From Bacillus sp. HNG (lineage in GTDB: Bacteria > Bacillota > Bacilli > Bacillales > Bacillaceae_L), in assembly GCF_003400205.1 (NCBI RefSeq), contig NZ_QUQV01000004.1, forward strand, positions 248,001 to 312,000: a stretch of 64,000 nt of DNA, written 5' to 3'. The notes beneath the pieces are model-generated. The model saw only the letters and a list, made by a program, of their open reading frames with translations. It ran no database searches and was not told where the DNA came from. Both the position numbers and the translations under genes were made by a program. Of this stretch, positions 9,572 through 16,823 are shown in pieces. Positions within the stretch are counted from its first letter, which is position 1. The number at the start of each line of letters is the position of its first letter.

Positions 9572-9676
9572 ATGACGTCATACGAGGCAATGTCTGTGGC
9601 ACTGCAATCTAATTTAGTTTTGCTAGGGGTCATAACAATTGTAGTTATGTTGGTCGTTGCAAACAAAAAGAAGTAA
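9572..9676 (+). CDS. Small membrane toxin, type I TA (Hol_Tox/TxpA-like)
   Basis: A 34-residue peptide, MTSYEAMSVALQ then a hydrophobic helix (LVLLGVITIVVMLVV) and a basic NKKK tail. This is the layout of the holin-like toxins of TxpA-type systems: a single membrane helix that disrupts the envelope when overmade. The strong ribosome site GGGAGGTGG (9559-9567) can pair with CCACTTCC (9544-9551), which would hide it, as in other type I toxin mRNAs. An extended -10 (TGTTAAAAT, about 9499-9507) lies upstream. Directly downstream an antisense RNA gene faces it and overlaps its 3' end. Confidence 0.82.
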   Translation: MTSYEAMSVALQSNLVLLGVITIVVMLVVANKKK

Positions 9677-9807
9677 CCGCCTATCCTCGCCTAGGTCTAG
9701 GTAGTTACTTCCATTTGATATCACTTCTAATTTCATGGGCAAGCCGCTCACTTTGCGGCATGTAATTGTGTTGATCAGGTGTTGACGCATCTGATCTTTT
9801 TTATTAT
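9660..9807 (-). ncRNA. Antisense antitoxin RNA (RatA-like), copy 1
   Basis: On the minus strand TTGAAA, 17 bases, TATAAT (9842 to 9814) make a strong promoter. The RNA would start near 9807 and end at an AAGTAAC/GTTACTT hairpin with CTTTTTGTTT at about 9660, overlapping the last codons and 3' UTR of the toxin mRNA. In the plus direction GATCAG/CTGATC plus TTTTTT (9774-9804) ends the toxin mRNA. The convergent 3'-overlap matches the txpA/ratA layout. Confidence 0.75.
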
Positions 9808-9906
9808 ATCTTTATTATAAGCATTATAAACGCGTATTTCAACTTCTGTGGAAGTTAATTTTGACGAAGAATTAGCGGAGTATCGGCATTTGTCATGATT
9901 TTGTTG

Positions 9907-10054
9907 CAAACAAAAAGAGTAACCGCCCCGCCTCGACCAAGGTATAAGGGATGATTACTTCCTTTTTGTAATCCTTTAAAGATTGGTTAGCCGCTCACTT
10001 TACGGCATGTAACTGTGTTTATCAAGTGTTGACGCATCTGATCTTTTTTATTGT
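9907..10054 (-). ncRNA. Orphan antitoxin RNA, copy 2
   Basis: This segment repeats copy 1: the same terminator arm beside GCAAACAAAAAG, the same GCCGCTCACTTT.CGGCATGTAA block, the GATCA...GACGCATCTGATCTTTTTT hairpin, and a minus-strand promoter TTGAAT-18-TATAAT (10090 to 10061). The toxin frame is gone except for its last few codons, with one A lost before the stop. So an antitoxin-like RNA survives without its toxin. Confidence 0.65.
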
Positions 10055-10162
10055 AAATTTATTATAAACCATCAAAAACGCTTAATTCAACTTCTTAGGG
10101 AGTAATTGTATGAAAATCAACATAAGTACAATTCCTTCAATTTTAGGAGCAACTTCCCCAAC

Positions 10163-10290
10163 TAAAGCGCAATTCCCAAAGATTAAAGCGCAATTCCCAA
10201 AGATTAAAGCGCAATTCCCAAAGATTAAAGCGCATTTCCGCCAACCTAGGCGCAAATCCTTCACCTTAACACGCAATCCCACACCCTCAA
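10163..10290. repeat. GCGCAATT tandem array, 21-bp period
   Basis: Units beginning TAAAGCGCAATTCCC start at 10163, 10184, 10205 and 10226, then degrade (TAGGCGCAAATCC at 10247, TAACACGCAATCC near 10267). The period is 21 bp. It occupies the 3' flank of the minus-strand gene at 10291. Open frames on both strands across it are repeat artefacts. Related arrays are at 28.1 and 43.6 kb. Confidence 0.85.
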
Positions 10291-10821
10291 TTACTCATAA
10301 CTTCCCTGTACATCCAACGCCTTTTTCATCATTTTCTTCTTCTTTTCCTCGTATTGTTCTCGAAAGACCATAGCTTCGTCTTTTGAATAGCCGCCCGCAT
10401 CTAGCTCATCCTCGAGTTGGGCATAGATTTGCTCGAAGGTCTCGTCGGTTTCATTTTCAAGCGTCTTGAACTCGTTATAATAGCTGCTCATGACCTGTAG
10501 AGCGGCAATGCCATCGGTGGATTCCTCAATGAAATCTTCTTTAGCCCGTGCCAGCAGATCCTTCGCCTTCTTTTTTGTTTCCTTTTCTAAATTCTCAAAT
10601 TCAACCGTATATTTGTCTTTTATAACCGTTAAGGGATCCGTTGTTGCGGCTGTTTCAATTGCAGGCTCGGGTTCGTCAGCAGGAACCTTTTTCTTGTCCA
10701 ACAAAAGCTCGCGCTGTGGGAAATTCTCCACCTGAACCTGGACGGGGGTCTTTTCGCGGTGTACATACCAAAACACACCAAGCTCTACAATGATTGCGAG
10801 AAGTAGCAACCTCTTAATCAT
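10291..10821 (-). CDS. Membrane-anchored coiled-coil protein, unknown
   Basis: I do not recognise this 176-residue protein. Residues 4-20 form one N-terminal hydrophobic helix (RLLLLAIIVELGVFWYV). The remainder is very charged and mostly helical, with Glu/Lys-rich heptads (FENLEKETKKKAKDLLARAKEDF and a C-terminal EEKKKKMMKKA), so it is probably an extracytoplasmic or cytoplasmic coiled coil tethered to the membrane. Tyr-Tyr and Asn in the middle are its few distinctive residues. It follows the sigma factor gene on the same strand after 156 bp, and the pair may be functionally linked. Start at ATG with GGTGAG nearby. Confidence 0.65.
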   Translation of the reverse strand: MIKRLLLLAIIVELGVFWYVHREKTPVQVQVENFPQRELLLDKKKVPADEPEPAIETAATTDPLTVIKDKYTVEFENLEKETKKKAKDLLARAKEDFIEESTDGIAALQVMSSYYNEFKTLENETDETFEQIYAQLEDELDAGGYSKDEAMVFREQYEEKKKKMMKKALDVQGSYE

Positions 10822-10900
10822 GTTCTCACCTCACCATACATTGTTGCCCAACGTCGCAATCCTAATCATTTATTATCCTCAAAAAAAGAACCCAACCCTC

Positions 10901-10916
10901 AAACAAGCGCTTGTTT
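10901..10916. promoter_or_regulatory. 16-bp perfect palindrome
   Basis: AAACAAGCGCTTGTTT, between the sigma factor gene and its downstream partner. CAAACAAACATTTAG follows at about 10953. The CAAACAA(A/G)CGCTTG word also occurs at 24421 and 49968, so it looks like a shared binding site of unknown owner. Confidence 0.5.
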
Positions 10917-10977
10917 AAACACGGAGGCCCACATGCATTACCCGAAAAAATTCAAACAAACATTTAGTTGAAAAAAG

Positions 10978-11460
10978 TTATCTTTCTAGCATAATGATTT
11001 TCCGCAATTTCTTAACTGCCTGTCGTCCCCAGGACTTCACTGAATCCACGGTAACTCCATGCTCATCGGCGATTGCCTTATAGCTTTTATCCTCTATAAT
11101 TCGCCCTTGAACCCACTTCTTCTGATTGTCCGTCAACCCTTCGCCGTACTCTTCGATTAAATCCAGCGAATTTCCCATCGAGCTATCCGTAAGACTTAAG
11201 AAAATCAGCTCACCCGTAGGTTGATAACGCTCCCGGTAGCGGGCTTCCTTTTTTAAATGATCAAGAAGCTTTCCACGAATGGTTGAATAAGCAAATGTAG
11301 AAAACTCAACACCTTTTTCTAGGTCAAAGCGAGTCGACGCATCCCAAAGTCCGATTAAGCCAATCTGATAAAATGTATCCTTGTCCCCGTACAACCGTAA
11401 CCTTTTAATTACCCGAAAAATCAATGGTTTATACTGTTCAACAAGTTCCTCAAATTCCAC
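10978..11460 (-). CDS. Sigma-70 family RNA polymerase sigma factor
   Basis: A compact 160-residue sigma factor. Region 2 spans about residues 5-70, with the -10 contact helix GLIGLWDASTRFD and the FSTFAYSTIRGKLLDHLKK segment. Region 4 spans about 109-156 (LTDNQKKWVQGRIIEDKSYKAIADEHGVTVDSVKSWGRQA), a helix-turn-helix for the -35. There is no region 3 or 1.1, which marks a small alternative sigma. The start is a GTG seven bases after AAAAGGA. A 14-bp palindrome, AAGAACGCGTTCTT, lies immediately upstream of the ribosome site. No obvious anti-sigma gene adjoins, though the membrane-anchored protein downstream is a candidate partner (inference). It may be ECF-like or SigO/YvrI-like; the exact class is unclear. 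Confidence 0.82.
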   Translation of the reverse strand: MEFEELVEQYKPLIFRVIKRLRLYGDKDTFYQIGLIGLWDASTRFDLEKGVEFSTFAYSTIRGKLLDHLKKEARYRERYQPTGELIFLSLTDSSMGNSLDLIEEYGEGLTDNQKKWVQGRIIEDKSYKAIADEHGVTVDSVKSWGRQAVKKLRKIIMLER

Positions 11461-11476
11461 AAAAATGGTCCTTTTA

Positions 11477-11490
11477 AAGAACGCGTTCTT
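11477..11490. promoter_or_regulatory. Palindrome at sigma factor start
   Basis: AAGAACGCGTTCTT, a perfect 14-bp inverted repeat 17-30 bases before the sigma GTG and next to its AAAAGGA ribosome site. It could be an operator. Confidence 0.5.
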
Positions 11491-12008
11491 CTTTTATTCC
11501 GCCGGTAACTCAAATTTACTTGTTAGGAAGGAGGGGAGTCCAAAGGGTAAACTTCACGTACGAAGGGGAGAGGAGGAGACCGTATGTAACGTATGCTATA
11601 GAGAAACTTCAAGTATGCTTCCCTCTAAGTGAAAAAAACTTCAAAAAATTTGTAAAAAAATACAAAAATGTGATGAAATTAACAGAATGTTGTTGAATGA
11701 ACGGTTAATCTATAGGTAGAAAGTCACAGTTCGCAAATCGGCAGCGGTTTCCCTTGTTTGAAACTCAGCTCAGATATATACATATATTTTGTAATACATA
11801 TTTATAATTGGAAGTGTTCCACTCGCTTTCAATCCTTTTTATTCCCCGTTTTTTTCCACTATCGACAGCCAAGTTCAACATAAACAACTGAATGAGTCCC
11901 AGTTAGGTGTACAGAAATGTACACCTCCTTCCATTGTATTATTAGTCAGAATATTCATTACATGTAGCGTGCAACATGGTAAACTAATTAAAAAAGGAGG
12001 TTTTGCCA
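11491..12008. other. Intergenic region before thiolase
   Basis: About 520 bp between divergent genes. It is AT-rich with short G-rich stretches near 11530-11580. The only clear element is AGGTGTAC-AGAAAT-GTACACCT (11905-11926), 8-bp arms, about 80 bases before the thiolase start, which may be its operator. I see no gene here. Confidence 0.45.
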
Positions 12009-13196
12009 ATGGAACCAATTTTTATTGTTGATGGAGCTCGTACAGCATTTACTAGTTTTGGAGGTTCGTTTTCAGGGACGGGTGCAACGGAGTTAGGACG
12101 CGCCACCGCTGTTGAGGCAATGAAGCGATCCAAGGTTGATCCCGGACAAATTGATCACGTCATTTACGGTAACGTCATTCATACTGAGAAAAACGCTTCC
12201 TATCTGGCGCGGCATATTGCCCTACATAGCGGTGTTCCTCAAGAGGTACCTGCGTTTATGGTGAACCGCCTATGTGGGTCTGGGTTGCAATCTGTCGTTT
12301 CCGCTGCTCAACATATTTTAGTAGGGGACGCAAAATTGGTACTCGCCGGAGGAACGGAGAACATGTCCCAATCCCCGTATGCGAATTTTACCCAGCGGTT
12401 TGGTGGCTCGAAAATGGGCAATCTTCAATTTGAAGACATGTTGCTGACAACCCTCACCGACCAATACACGGGAAAAGGGATGGGCATGACAGCTGAAAAA
12501 CTAGCAGAAAAGCATTCAATTTCCCGTGAAGAACAAGACAGATTTGCGATTGAATCAAACCAAAGAGCTGCAAAAGCATCTGGGAACGGAACCTTTGCCG
12601 AAGAAATCGTCGCTGTCGAGGTGAAAACGAGAAAAGGAAGTATTTTAGTAGATAAAGATGAACATATCAAGCCGAACGCCAATTTGGAGTCGATGAGTAA
12701 ATTGCGTCCGTCCTTCTTGGCTGACGGAACGGTTACCGCCGCAAATGCATCTGGTATCAATGATGGGGCAGCATCTGTTGTAGTTGCAGGGGAAAGAGCG
12801 GTCCGTGAAAATGGGCTCAAGCCTCTTGCGAAGGTAATTTCGTGGGGAGTAGCGGGAGTTGACCCAACTATTATGGGAATTGGTCCTGTACCAGCCATAA
12901 AAAAGGCACTTGAACGAGCGGGACTTAGCTTGGCCGATATGGACTTAGTTGAAGTAAACGAAGCATTTGCTGCACAATATCTCGCAGTTGAAAAAGAACT
13001 CGGACTTGATCGTGAAATAACGAATGTTAACGGTGGGGCAGTTGCGCTTGGTCACCCTGTTGGGGCGAGTGGTGCACGAATCCTGCTATCTGCAGCATAT
13101 GAACTAAGACGCAGGGCTAAAAGATACGCAGTTGTTAGTCTTTGCATTGGGGGTGGCCAAGGAATCGCAATGGTCATCGAAAATAATAGTTTATAA
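12009..13196 (+). CDS. Acetyl-CoA acetyltransferase (thiolase)
   Basis: A 395-residue cytoplasmic thiolase that condenses or cleaves acyl-CoA at the beta-keto position. The catalytic residues are in place: nucleophilic Cys89 (NRLCGSGLQS), His349 (GGAVALGHPVGASG) and Cys379 (SLCIGGGQG). Length is typical. I chose ATG 12009 because AAAAAAGGAGG ends eight bases before it. The gene stands alone, without a hydroxyacyl-CoA dehydrogenase or CoA-transferase nearby, so it could act biosynthetically (acetoacetyl-CoA) or in beta-oxidation. A palindromic repeat follows its stop. Confidence 0.92.
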   Translation: MEPIFIVDGARTAFTSFGGSFSGTGATELGRATAVEAMKRSKVDPGQIDHVIYGNVIHTEKNASYLARHIALHSGVPQEVPAFMVNRLCGSGLQSVVSAAQHILVGDAKLVLAGGTENMSQSPYANFTQRFGGSKMGNLQFEDMLLTTLTDQYTGKGMGMTAEKLAEKHSISREEQDRFAIESNQRAAKASGNGTFAEEIVAVEVKTRKGSILVDKDEHIKPNANLESMSKLRPSFLADGTVTAANASGINDGAASVVVAGERAVRENGLKPLAKVISWGVAGVDPTIMGIGPVPAIKKALERAGLSLADMDLVEVNEAFAAQYLAVEKELGLDREITNVNGGAVALGHPVGASGARILLSAAYELRRRAKRYAVVSLCIGGGQGIAMVIENNSL

Positions 13197-13213
13197 GATT
13201 TCCGAAAGCTTTT

Positions 13214-13245
13214 TGGGTCGTAGGGACAGATCCCTCGGCCCAAAA
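13214..13245. repeat. GGGACAGG-family palindrome, copy 3
   Basis: TGGGTCGTAGGGACAGATCC continuing to CTCGGCCCAAAA. It forms nested TTTGGG/CCCAAA and GGGA/TCCC arms between the convergent thiolase and kinase genes and may end both transcripts. Confidence 0.6.
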
Positions 13246-13272
13246 GTTTCAATGGAGCATTAACCATGCTCA

Positions 13273-14829
13273 CTATTCCACCACATCTTCAACAAACAAA
13301 TAATCTTTCAATGCGAGCTGTAGGGTGCCCTTCGACTCCGCGATATCCGCAAAGCTGATTCCCAGCGCAATCATCTTTTTCACAATTTCCGCCCGGATTC
13401 CGGTGAGGACCGTTTGGCAGCCCATCATTTTTATACCCTCAATCAACTTCCTGAAGCGGTAGATGACCTCGTCCTCCATGAAGGCGACACCAGATAGATC
13501 CATGATCAGCGTGCGGATATGTTCACTTTCAATGGTAAACAGGATTTTATCCTCAATCGTCAAGAGGCGACGTTGGTCGATGCCACCAATCAATGGGATT
13601 ATGTACGTATCCTGGTTAATCGGAATGATCGGCACAGATAGATTTTCAACAAGCTGTCTTTGCGACTCAAGCAGTCCGTCCTTGAACTTCGAATAGCTGA
13701 TGAAAAAGTGGGTTAAAAAATGGTCGAGTAAGATATTCATTTTTTTCTCAAGCGCAAAAAATTCGTCGCGACTGGATTCGTTATTTAATAACAGGTCATA
13801 ATTGTACAGGAAGTCCCAAAGGGTGCGGCGAATGGCTTGTACCCACTCAAGTTTGAACGCAAGTGTTAGCGAATTTTTTGCCCATGCGATGCCCTCGCGC
13901 TTAGCGAATGTAATCAACTCGTGTTCACGTTCTTCGACGACATAGAGTACGAGTTTATGAGCATTATCAAGGAGATTGATGTTTCCAACCGTATGAATTT
14001 CCTCGATTTTATCCTTCACATTAATGGCTTCCTCTAGCAATTTTTCTTCAAAATAGACTTTGTTTTCCAGGAAAAACTCTTTAATAGAATCTTTGTAGAT
14101 TAAATTCAATCTTCGAACACCTCGGTCAATGGTTTTGAATTGTTTTGGTAATCTAATAGTAAACGTTGTTCCTACGTTTAATTCACTGTCAACGGAGATG
14201 TCTCCGCCATGTTGGTAGACAACAGAGAAAACCTGGGCGAGTCCCATACCAGTACCAGCATCCTTTGTTGAAAAAAACGGCGTTCCGAGTAGATTCATTT
14301 TTTCCTTTGGGATACCGACTCCCGAGTCTTTTATGGTGACGATCACATCCTTGTCATTAGCTCGGTGCGTAATCTTGATTTTGCCGTTCCCCTCAATCGA
14401 CTCAATCGCATTTTTGATCAAGTTAAAAAAGGCTTTCTTGAATTGATTTTTCTTTCCGACAATGGTGGCGTCCGTATTTTGAAAGTCCGACTCGAGCTCA
14501 ATGTCATACAATTTGTCTAAAAATAGATTCAAAATAGATTCTAATTCGGCCGCTAGATGAATCACTTGGGCATCCTCGTCTTCCAAATCAGGCTTAGACA
14601 CCTGAAGCAAATTGTTCAAGGTAAGAAGGGCATTATTGAGTTCGCTCTGTGCAATATCGAGGTATTCATGCTCTTCCTCCTGCTGTAGAAGCTGTAAAAA
14701 TCCTTTTACGGCTGTAAGTGGGTTGCGTACCTCATGAGCAATTCCCGCAGCAACTTGTCCAACAGAGGCAAGCTGTCGTAAATGTGTATTTCTCCTTTGT
14801 CCTTCATTTTCTGTATCATTTGGAACCAT
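13273..14829 (-). CDS. Histidine kinase fused to RsbR-like STAS module
   Basis: A 518-residue soluble hybrid. Residues 20-80 are a HisKA dimerisation helix pair with the H-box GIAHEVRNPLTAVKGFL (His32). Residues 120-230 are a HATPase with N-box NLIKNAIES, G1 DSGVGIP and G2 GTGMGLA. Residues about 240-390 are helical with WDFLYNYDLLL and HFLTHFFISYSKF, reminiscent of RsbR-type sensor domains. Residues 398-512 are a STAS domain like RsbR (LIMDLSGVAFMEDE ... TVLTGIRAEIVKKM). No membrane helix or N-terminal sensor is present. At the two positions where RsbR proteins carry phosphorylated Thr, this protein has Asp453 and Lys485 by my hand alignment. It may link phosphorelay (sporulation-type kinases share this HisKA style) to the stressosome (inference). 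No response regulator adjoins. Confidence 0.85.
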   Translation of the reverse strand: MVPNDTENEGQRRNTHLRQLASVGQVAAGIAHEVRNPLTAVKGFLQLLQQEEEHEYLDIAQSELNNALLTLNNLLQVSKPDLEDEDAQVIHLAAELESILNLFLDKLYDIELESDFQNTDATIVGKKNQFKKAFFNLIKNAIESIEGNGKIKITHRANDKDVIVTIKDSGVGIPKEKMNLLGTPFFSTKDAGTGMGLAQVFSVVYQHGGDISVDSELNVGTTFTIRLPKQFKTIDRGVRRLNLIYKDSIKEFFLENKVYFEEKLLEEAINVKDKIEEIHTVGNINLLDNAHKLVLYVVEEREHELITFAKREGIAWAKNSLTLAFKLEWVQAIRRTLWDFLYNYDLLLNNESSRDEFFALEKKMNILLDHFLTHFFISYSKFKDGLLESQRQLVENLSVPIIPINQDTYIIPLIGGIDQRRLLTIEDKILFTIESEHIRTLIMDLSGVAFMEDEVIYRFRKLIEGIKMMGCQTVLTGIRAEIVKKMIALGISFADIAESKGTLQLALKDYLFVEDVVE

Positions 14830-14970
14830 AAAAAGAAAGCCTCCTACCTACTAACTTATAAAATTCAAATTTTTTGATATATATAAAAAGCATACTGAAA
14901 GAAGAATCATTACGGCAACGAAAACATACGGAAAACGAAGGAATTTTTAAAAAATACTACAAAAGTAGTA

Positions 14971-14998
14971 GGGACGGAGGGACAGGTTCCTCGTCCCA
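14971..14998. repeat. GGGACAGG-family palindrome, copy 4
   Basis: GGGACGGAGGGACAGGTTCC then TCGTCCC, in the 320-bp gap between the divergent kinase and folE genes. GGGACG/CGTCCC can pair. Beyond this copy the gap shows no other clear element. Confidence 0.65.
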
Positions 14999-15148
14999 AA
15001 ACGAAGCTGAAACTCAAATGAAAAGTCTCTGAATTTACCAAACGCCAAATATTCCATCCCTTGTAAATAGTCCTTTCGTAGGAAGGAAATCCGATGTGAA
15101 AAGAGAAGTAATAGGAAAGTTTACAATGATGAAAAGAGGTTCGACAAG

Positions 15149-15778
15149 ATGTCTTTAATAGATACGGAAGCAAACATATTTGAAAAATTCCCACGTATAT
15201 TTGAAGGAAACCCGGATAAAATCAAACAAGCTGAACATGTAGCGGATGCGTTAAAAAGTCTGATCGAACTATGCGGGGACGATCCGAACCGCGACGGGCT
15301 CATCGAAACACCACAGCGCGTCGTCAAAGCATTTCTTGAATACACCGAAGGCTATCAAGAAGATCCGAAGGACCATTTAAAAAAGGTGTTTGACGTCACA
15401 CATCGCGAGCTCGTTTTGGTTAAACATATCGAGTTCCACTCCATGTGCGAGCATCATTTCGCACCGTTCTTTGGTATCGCCCATGTCGGCTATATCCCGG
15501 ATAAAAGAGTAACGGGGCTGTCCAAGATTGGAAGAATGGTAGAAGGCTATGCGAAACGTTTTCAGGTCCAAGAAGTGTTAACAAACCAAATCGCGGAGGC
15601 CATTGAAGAAATCCTCGAGCCACAGGGAACCATGGTTGTCATCGAAGCAAAACACATGTGCATGTGTGGCCGTGGAATTAAAAAAACAAACTCCGAAACC
15701 ACAACAACAGCCGTCAGAGGCATATTCGAAGAACGCGCAGACACACGCCTCGAATTTCTAACACTATTAAATAGGTAA
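15149..15778 (+). CDS. folE: GTP cyclohydrolase I (FolE, zinc type)
   Basis: A 209-residue cytoplasmic enzyme that converts GTP to 7,8-dihydroneopterin triphosphate, the first step of folate and pterin synthesis. Zinc ligands are visible: Cys100 and His103 (FHSMCEHHFAPF) and Cys171 (KHMCMCGRGIKK). The glycine-lysine segment GLSKIGRMVE and the C-terminal SETTTTAVRGIFE are also canonical. It is slightly longer than most bacterial FolE at the N terminus. It lies outside the usual trp/mtrB context, directly before an SDR gene, so it may be a second copy feeding a special pterin (inference). The ribosome site AAAGAGG is moderate. Confidence 0.93.
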   Translation: MSLIDTEANIFEKFPRIFEGNPDKIKQAEHVADALKSLIELCGDDPNRDGLIETPQRVVKAFLEYTEGYQEDPKDHLKKVFDVTHRELVLVKHIEFHSMCEHHFAPFFGIAHVGYIPDKRVTGLSKIGRMVEGYAKRFQVQEVLTNQIAEAIEEILEPQGTMVVIEAKHMCMCGRGIKKTNSETTTTAVRGIFEERADTRLEFLTLLNR

Positions 15779-15788
15779 GGGCTAAAGG

Positions 15789-15849
15789 GTGCCACAGGGA
15801 CGGTTCTTCTGGTCCCGTGGAACCAAAGGAACCGTCCCCGTGGTCCCAC
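15789..15849. repeat. GGAACCGTCCC-family repeat, copy 5 (double)
   Basis: Two units back to back: GCCACAGGGACGGTTCTTCT then GGTCCCGTGGAACC, and AAAGGAACCGTCCCCGTGG then TCCCAC. They fill the gap between folE and the SDR gene and could fold into one long hairpin. Confidence 0.7.
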
Positions 15850-15874
15850 AATTAACAAAAGGCAGGTGATGTAG

Positions 15875-16666
15875 GTGAGACATGCAGTGATTACAGCGGG
15901 AACGAAGGGCTTAGGAAGAAAAGTGACTGAGGAATTTTTAAAGATGGGCTGCTCTGTCACAGTGAACTTTAGAAGTGACGAGGCACGCGTCGAAGAGTTG
16001 AAAAAGGAGTGGAAGCCCTATTTAGAATGCATTCAGTTCGTCCAAGGTGACATCACAAAAAAAGACGATATCACACACATATTCAACCAGGCAATGAACC
16101 GCTTTGGGCGAATCGACTACCTCATCAACAATGCCGGCCCGTATATTTTTAAACGAAAAAAATTAGTAGATTACAAGGATCACGAATGGAACGAGATGAT
16201 TGATGGTAACCTCAGCTCGGTCTTTCACTTTCTCAAGCTAACCATCCCCGTCATGCGGAAGCAAAAATTCGGAAGAATCATCACCTATGGCTTTCAGGAT
16301 GCGGAGAGCGCACCTGGCTGGATGTATCGCTCAGCCTTCAGTGCGGCAAAGGTTGGGTTGGTGTCACTTACAAAATCAATTGCCCTTGAGGAAGCCGAAC
16401 ACGGAATTACCGCCAACATGGTGTGTCCGGGCGACATAACCGGTGAGATGAAAGAAGCCACAATCACCACAGCCCGAACACGAAAGGACCCCGAAACCCC
16501 AATCGGTCGCCCAGGCACAGGTGAGGATATAGCCAGAATCATCGCCTTTCTTTGTGAGGAGAACTCGGATTTCATCACGGGGAGCGTGATTTCGGCGTCA
16601 GGTGGAGTGAGTGTTGTGAATAAAACAGGGGCAAGAGAACAAATCGATAAGCAACGAAATGGGTGA
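15875..16666 (+). CDS. SDR-fold protein lacking catalytic Ser and Tyr
   Basis: A 263-residue short-chain dehydrogenase fold. Nucleotide binding is intact: TAGTKGLG (residues 7-14) and LINNAG (84-88). The tetrad Asn (Asn112 in GNLSSVF) and Lys159 are kept. Where SDRs have Ser (about 138-140) it reads IITYGF, and the catalytic Tyr position is Phe155 (AFSAAK). The DNA reads TTC clearly. Function as a standard oxidoreductase is therefore doubtful; it may bind NADP(H) or act by a variant mechanism. It starts at GTG after AGGTGATGTAG and follows folE, which would suit a pterin reductase role (inference, weak). Its stop codon lies in the terminator hairpin. Confidence 0.8.
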   Translation: MRHAVITAGTKGLGRKVTEEFLKMGCSVTVNFRSDEARVEELKKEWKPYLECIQFVQGDITKKDDITHIFNQAMNRFGRIDYLINNAGPYIFKRKKLVDYKDHEWNEMIDGNLSSVFHFLKLTIPVMRKQKFGRIITYGFQDAESAPGWMYRSAFSAAKVGLVSLTKSIALEEAEHGITANMVCPGDITGEMKEATITTARTRKDPETPIGRPGTGEDIARIIAFLCEENSDFITGSVISASGGVSVVNKTGAREQIDKQRNG

Positions 16667-16690
16667 CTCAAATCTTGGGTCACCTTTTTC
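16661..16690 (+). terminator. Terminator after folE-SDR
   Basis: GGGTGAC / GTCACC with a loop of about 11 bases, followed by TTTTTCGTCTTT. It starts at the SDR stop codon. Confidence 0.8.
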
Positions 16691-16780
16691 GTCTTTAAAA
16701 GGACAGGGTTTTGTAACTGCTCTATTGGAACTAAATAACAAATATGGTAAATTCAAAATAATAATAATTTTATGAGATTT

Positions 16781-16807
16781 GGGACGAGGGACCTGTTCCT
16801 CTGTCCC
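16781..16807. repeat. GGGACAGG-family palindrome, copy 6
   Basis: GGGACGAGGGACCTGTTCCT then CTGTCCC. It runs straight into the AAAGGAG ribosome site of the permease gene at 16824. Confidence 0.65.
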
Positions 16808-16823
16808 AAAAGGAGATTACGTG

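Noticed and set aside
10163-10290. CRISPR-like array
   Set aside because: The period is 21 bp with no unique spacers between repeats, and no cas genes are present. It is a simple tandem repeat. The same holds for 28064-28172 and 43570-43686.
10082-10373. Frames on both strands with repeated KAQFPKI or CALIFGN units
   Set aside because: They translate the 21-bp GCGCAATT array. The peptide repeats reflect the DNA period, and no ribosome site is present.
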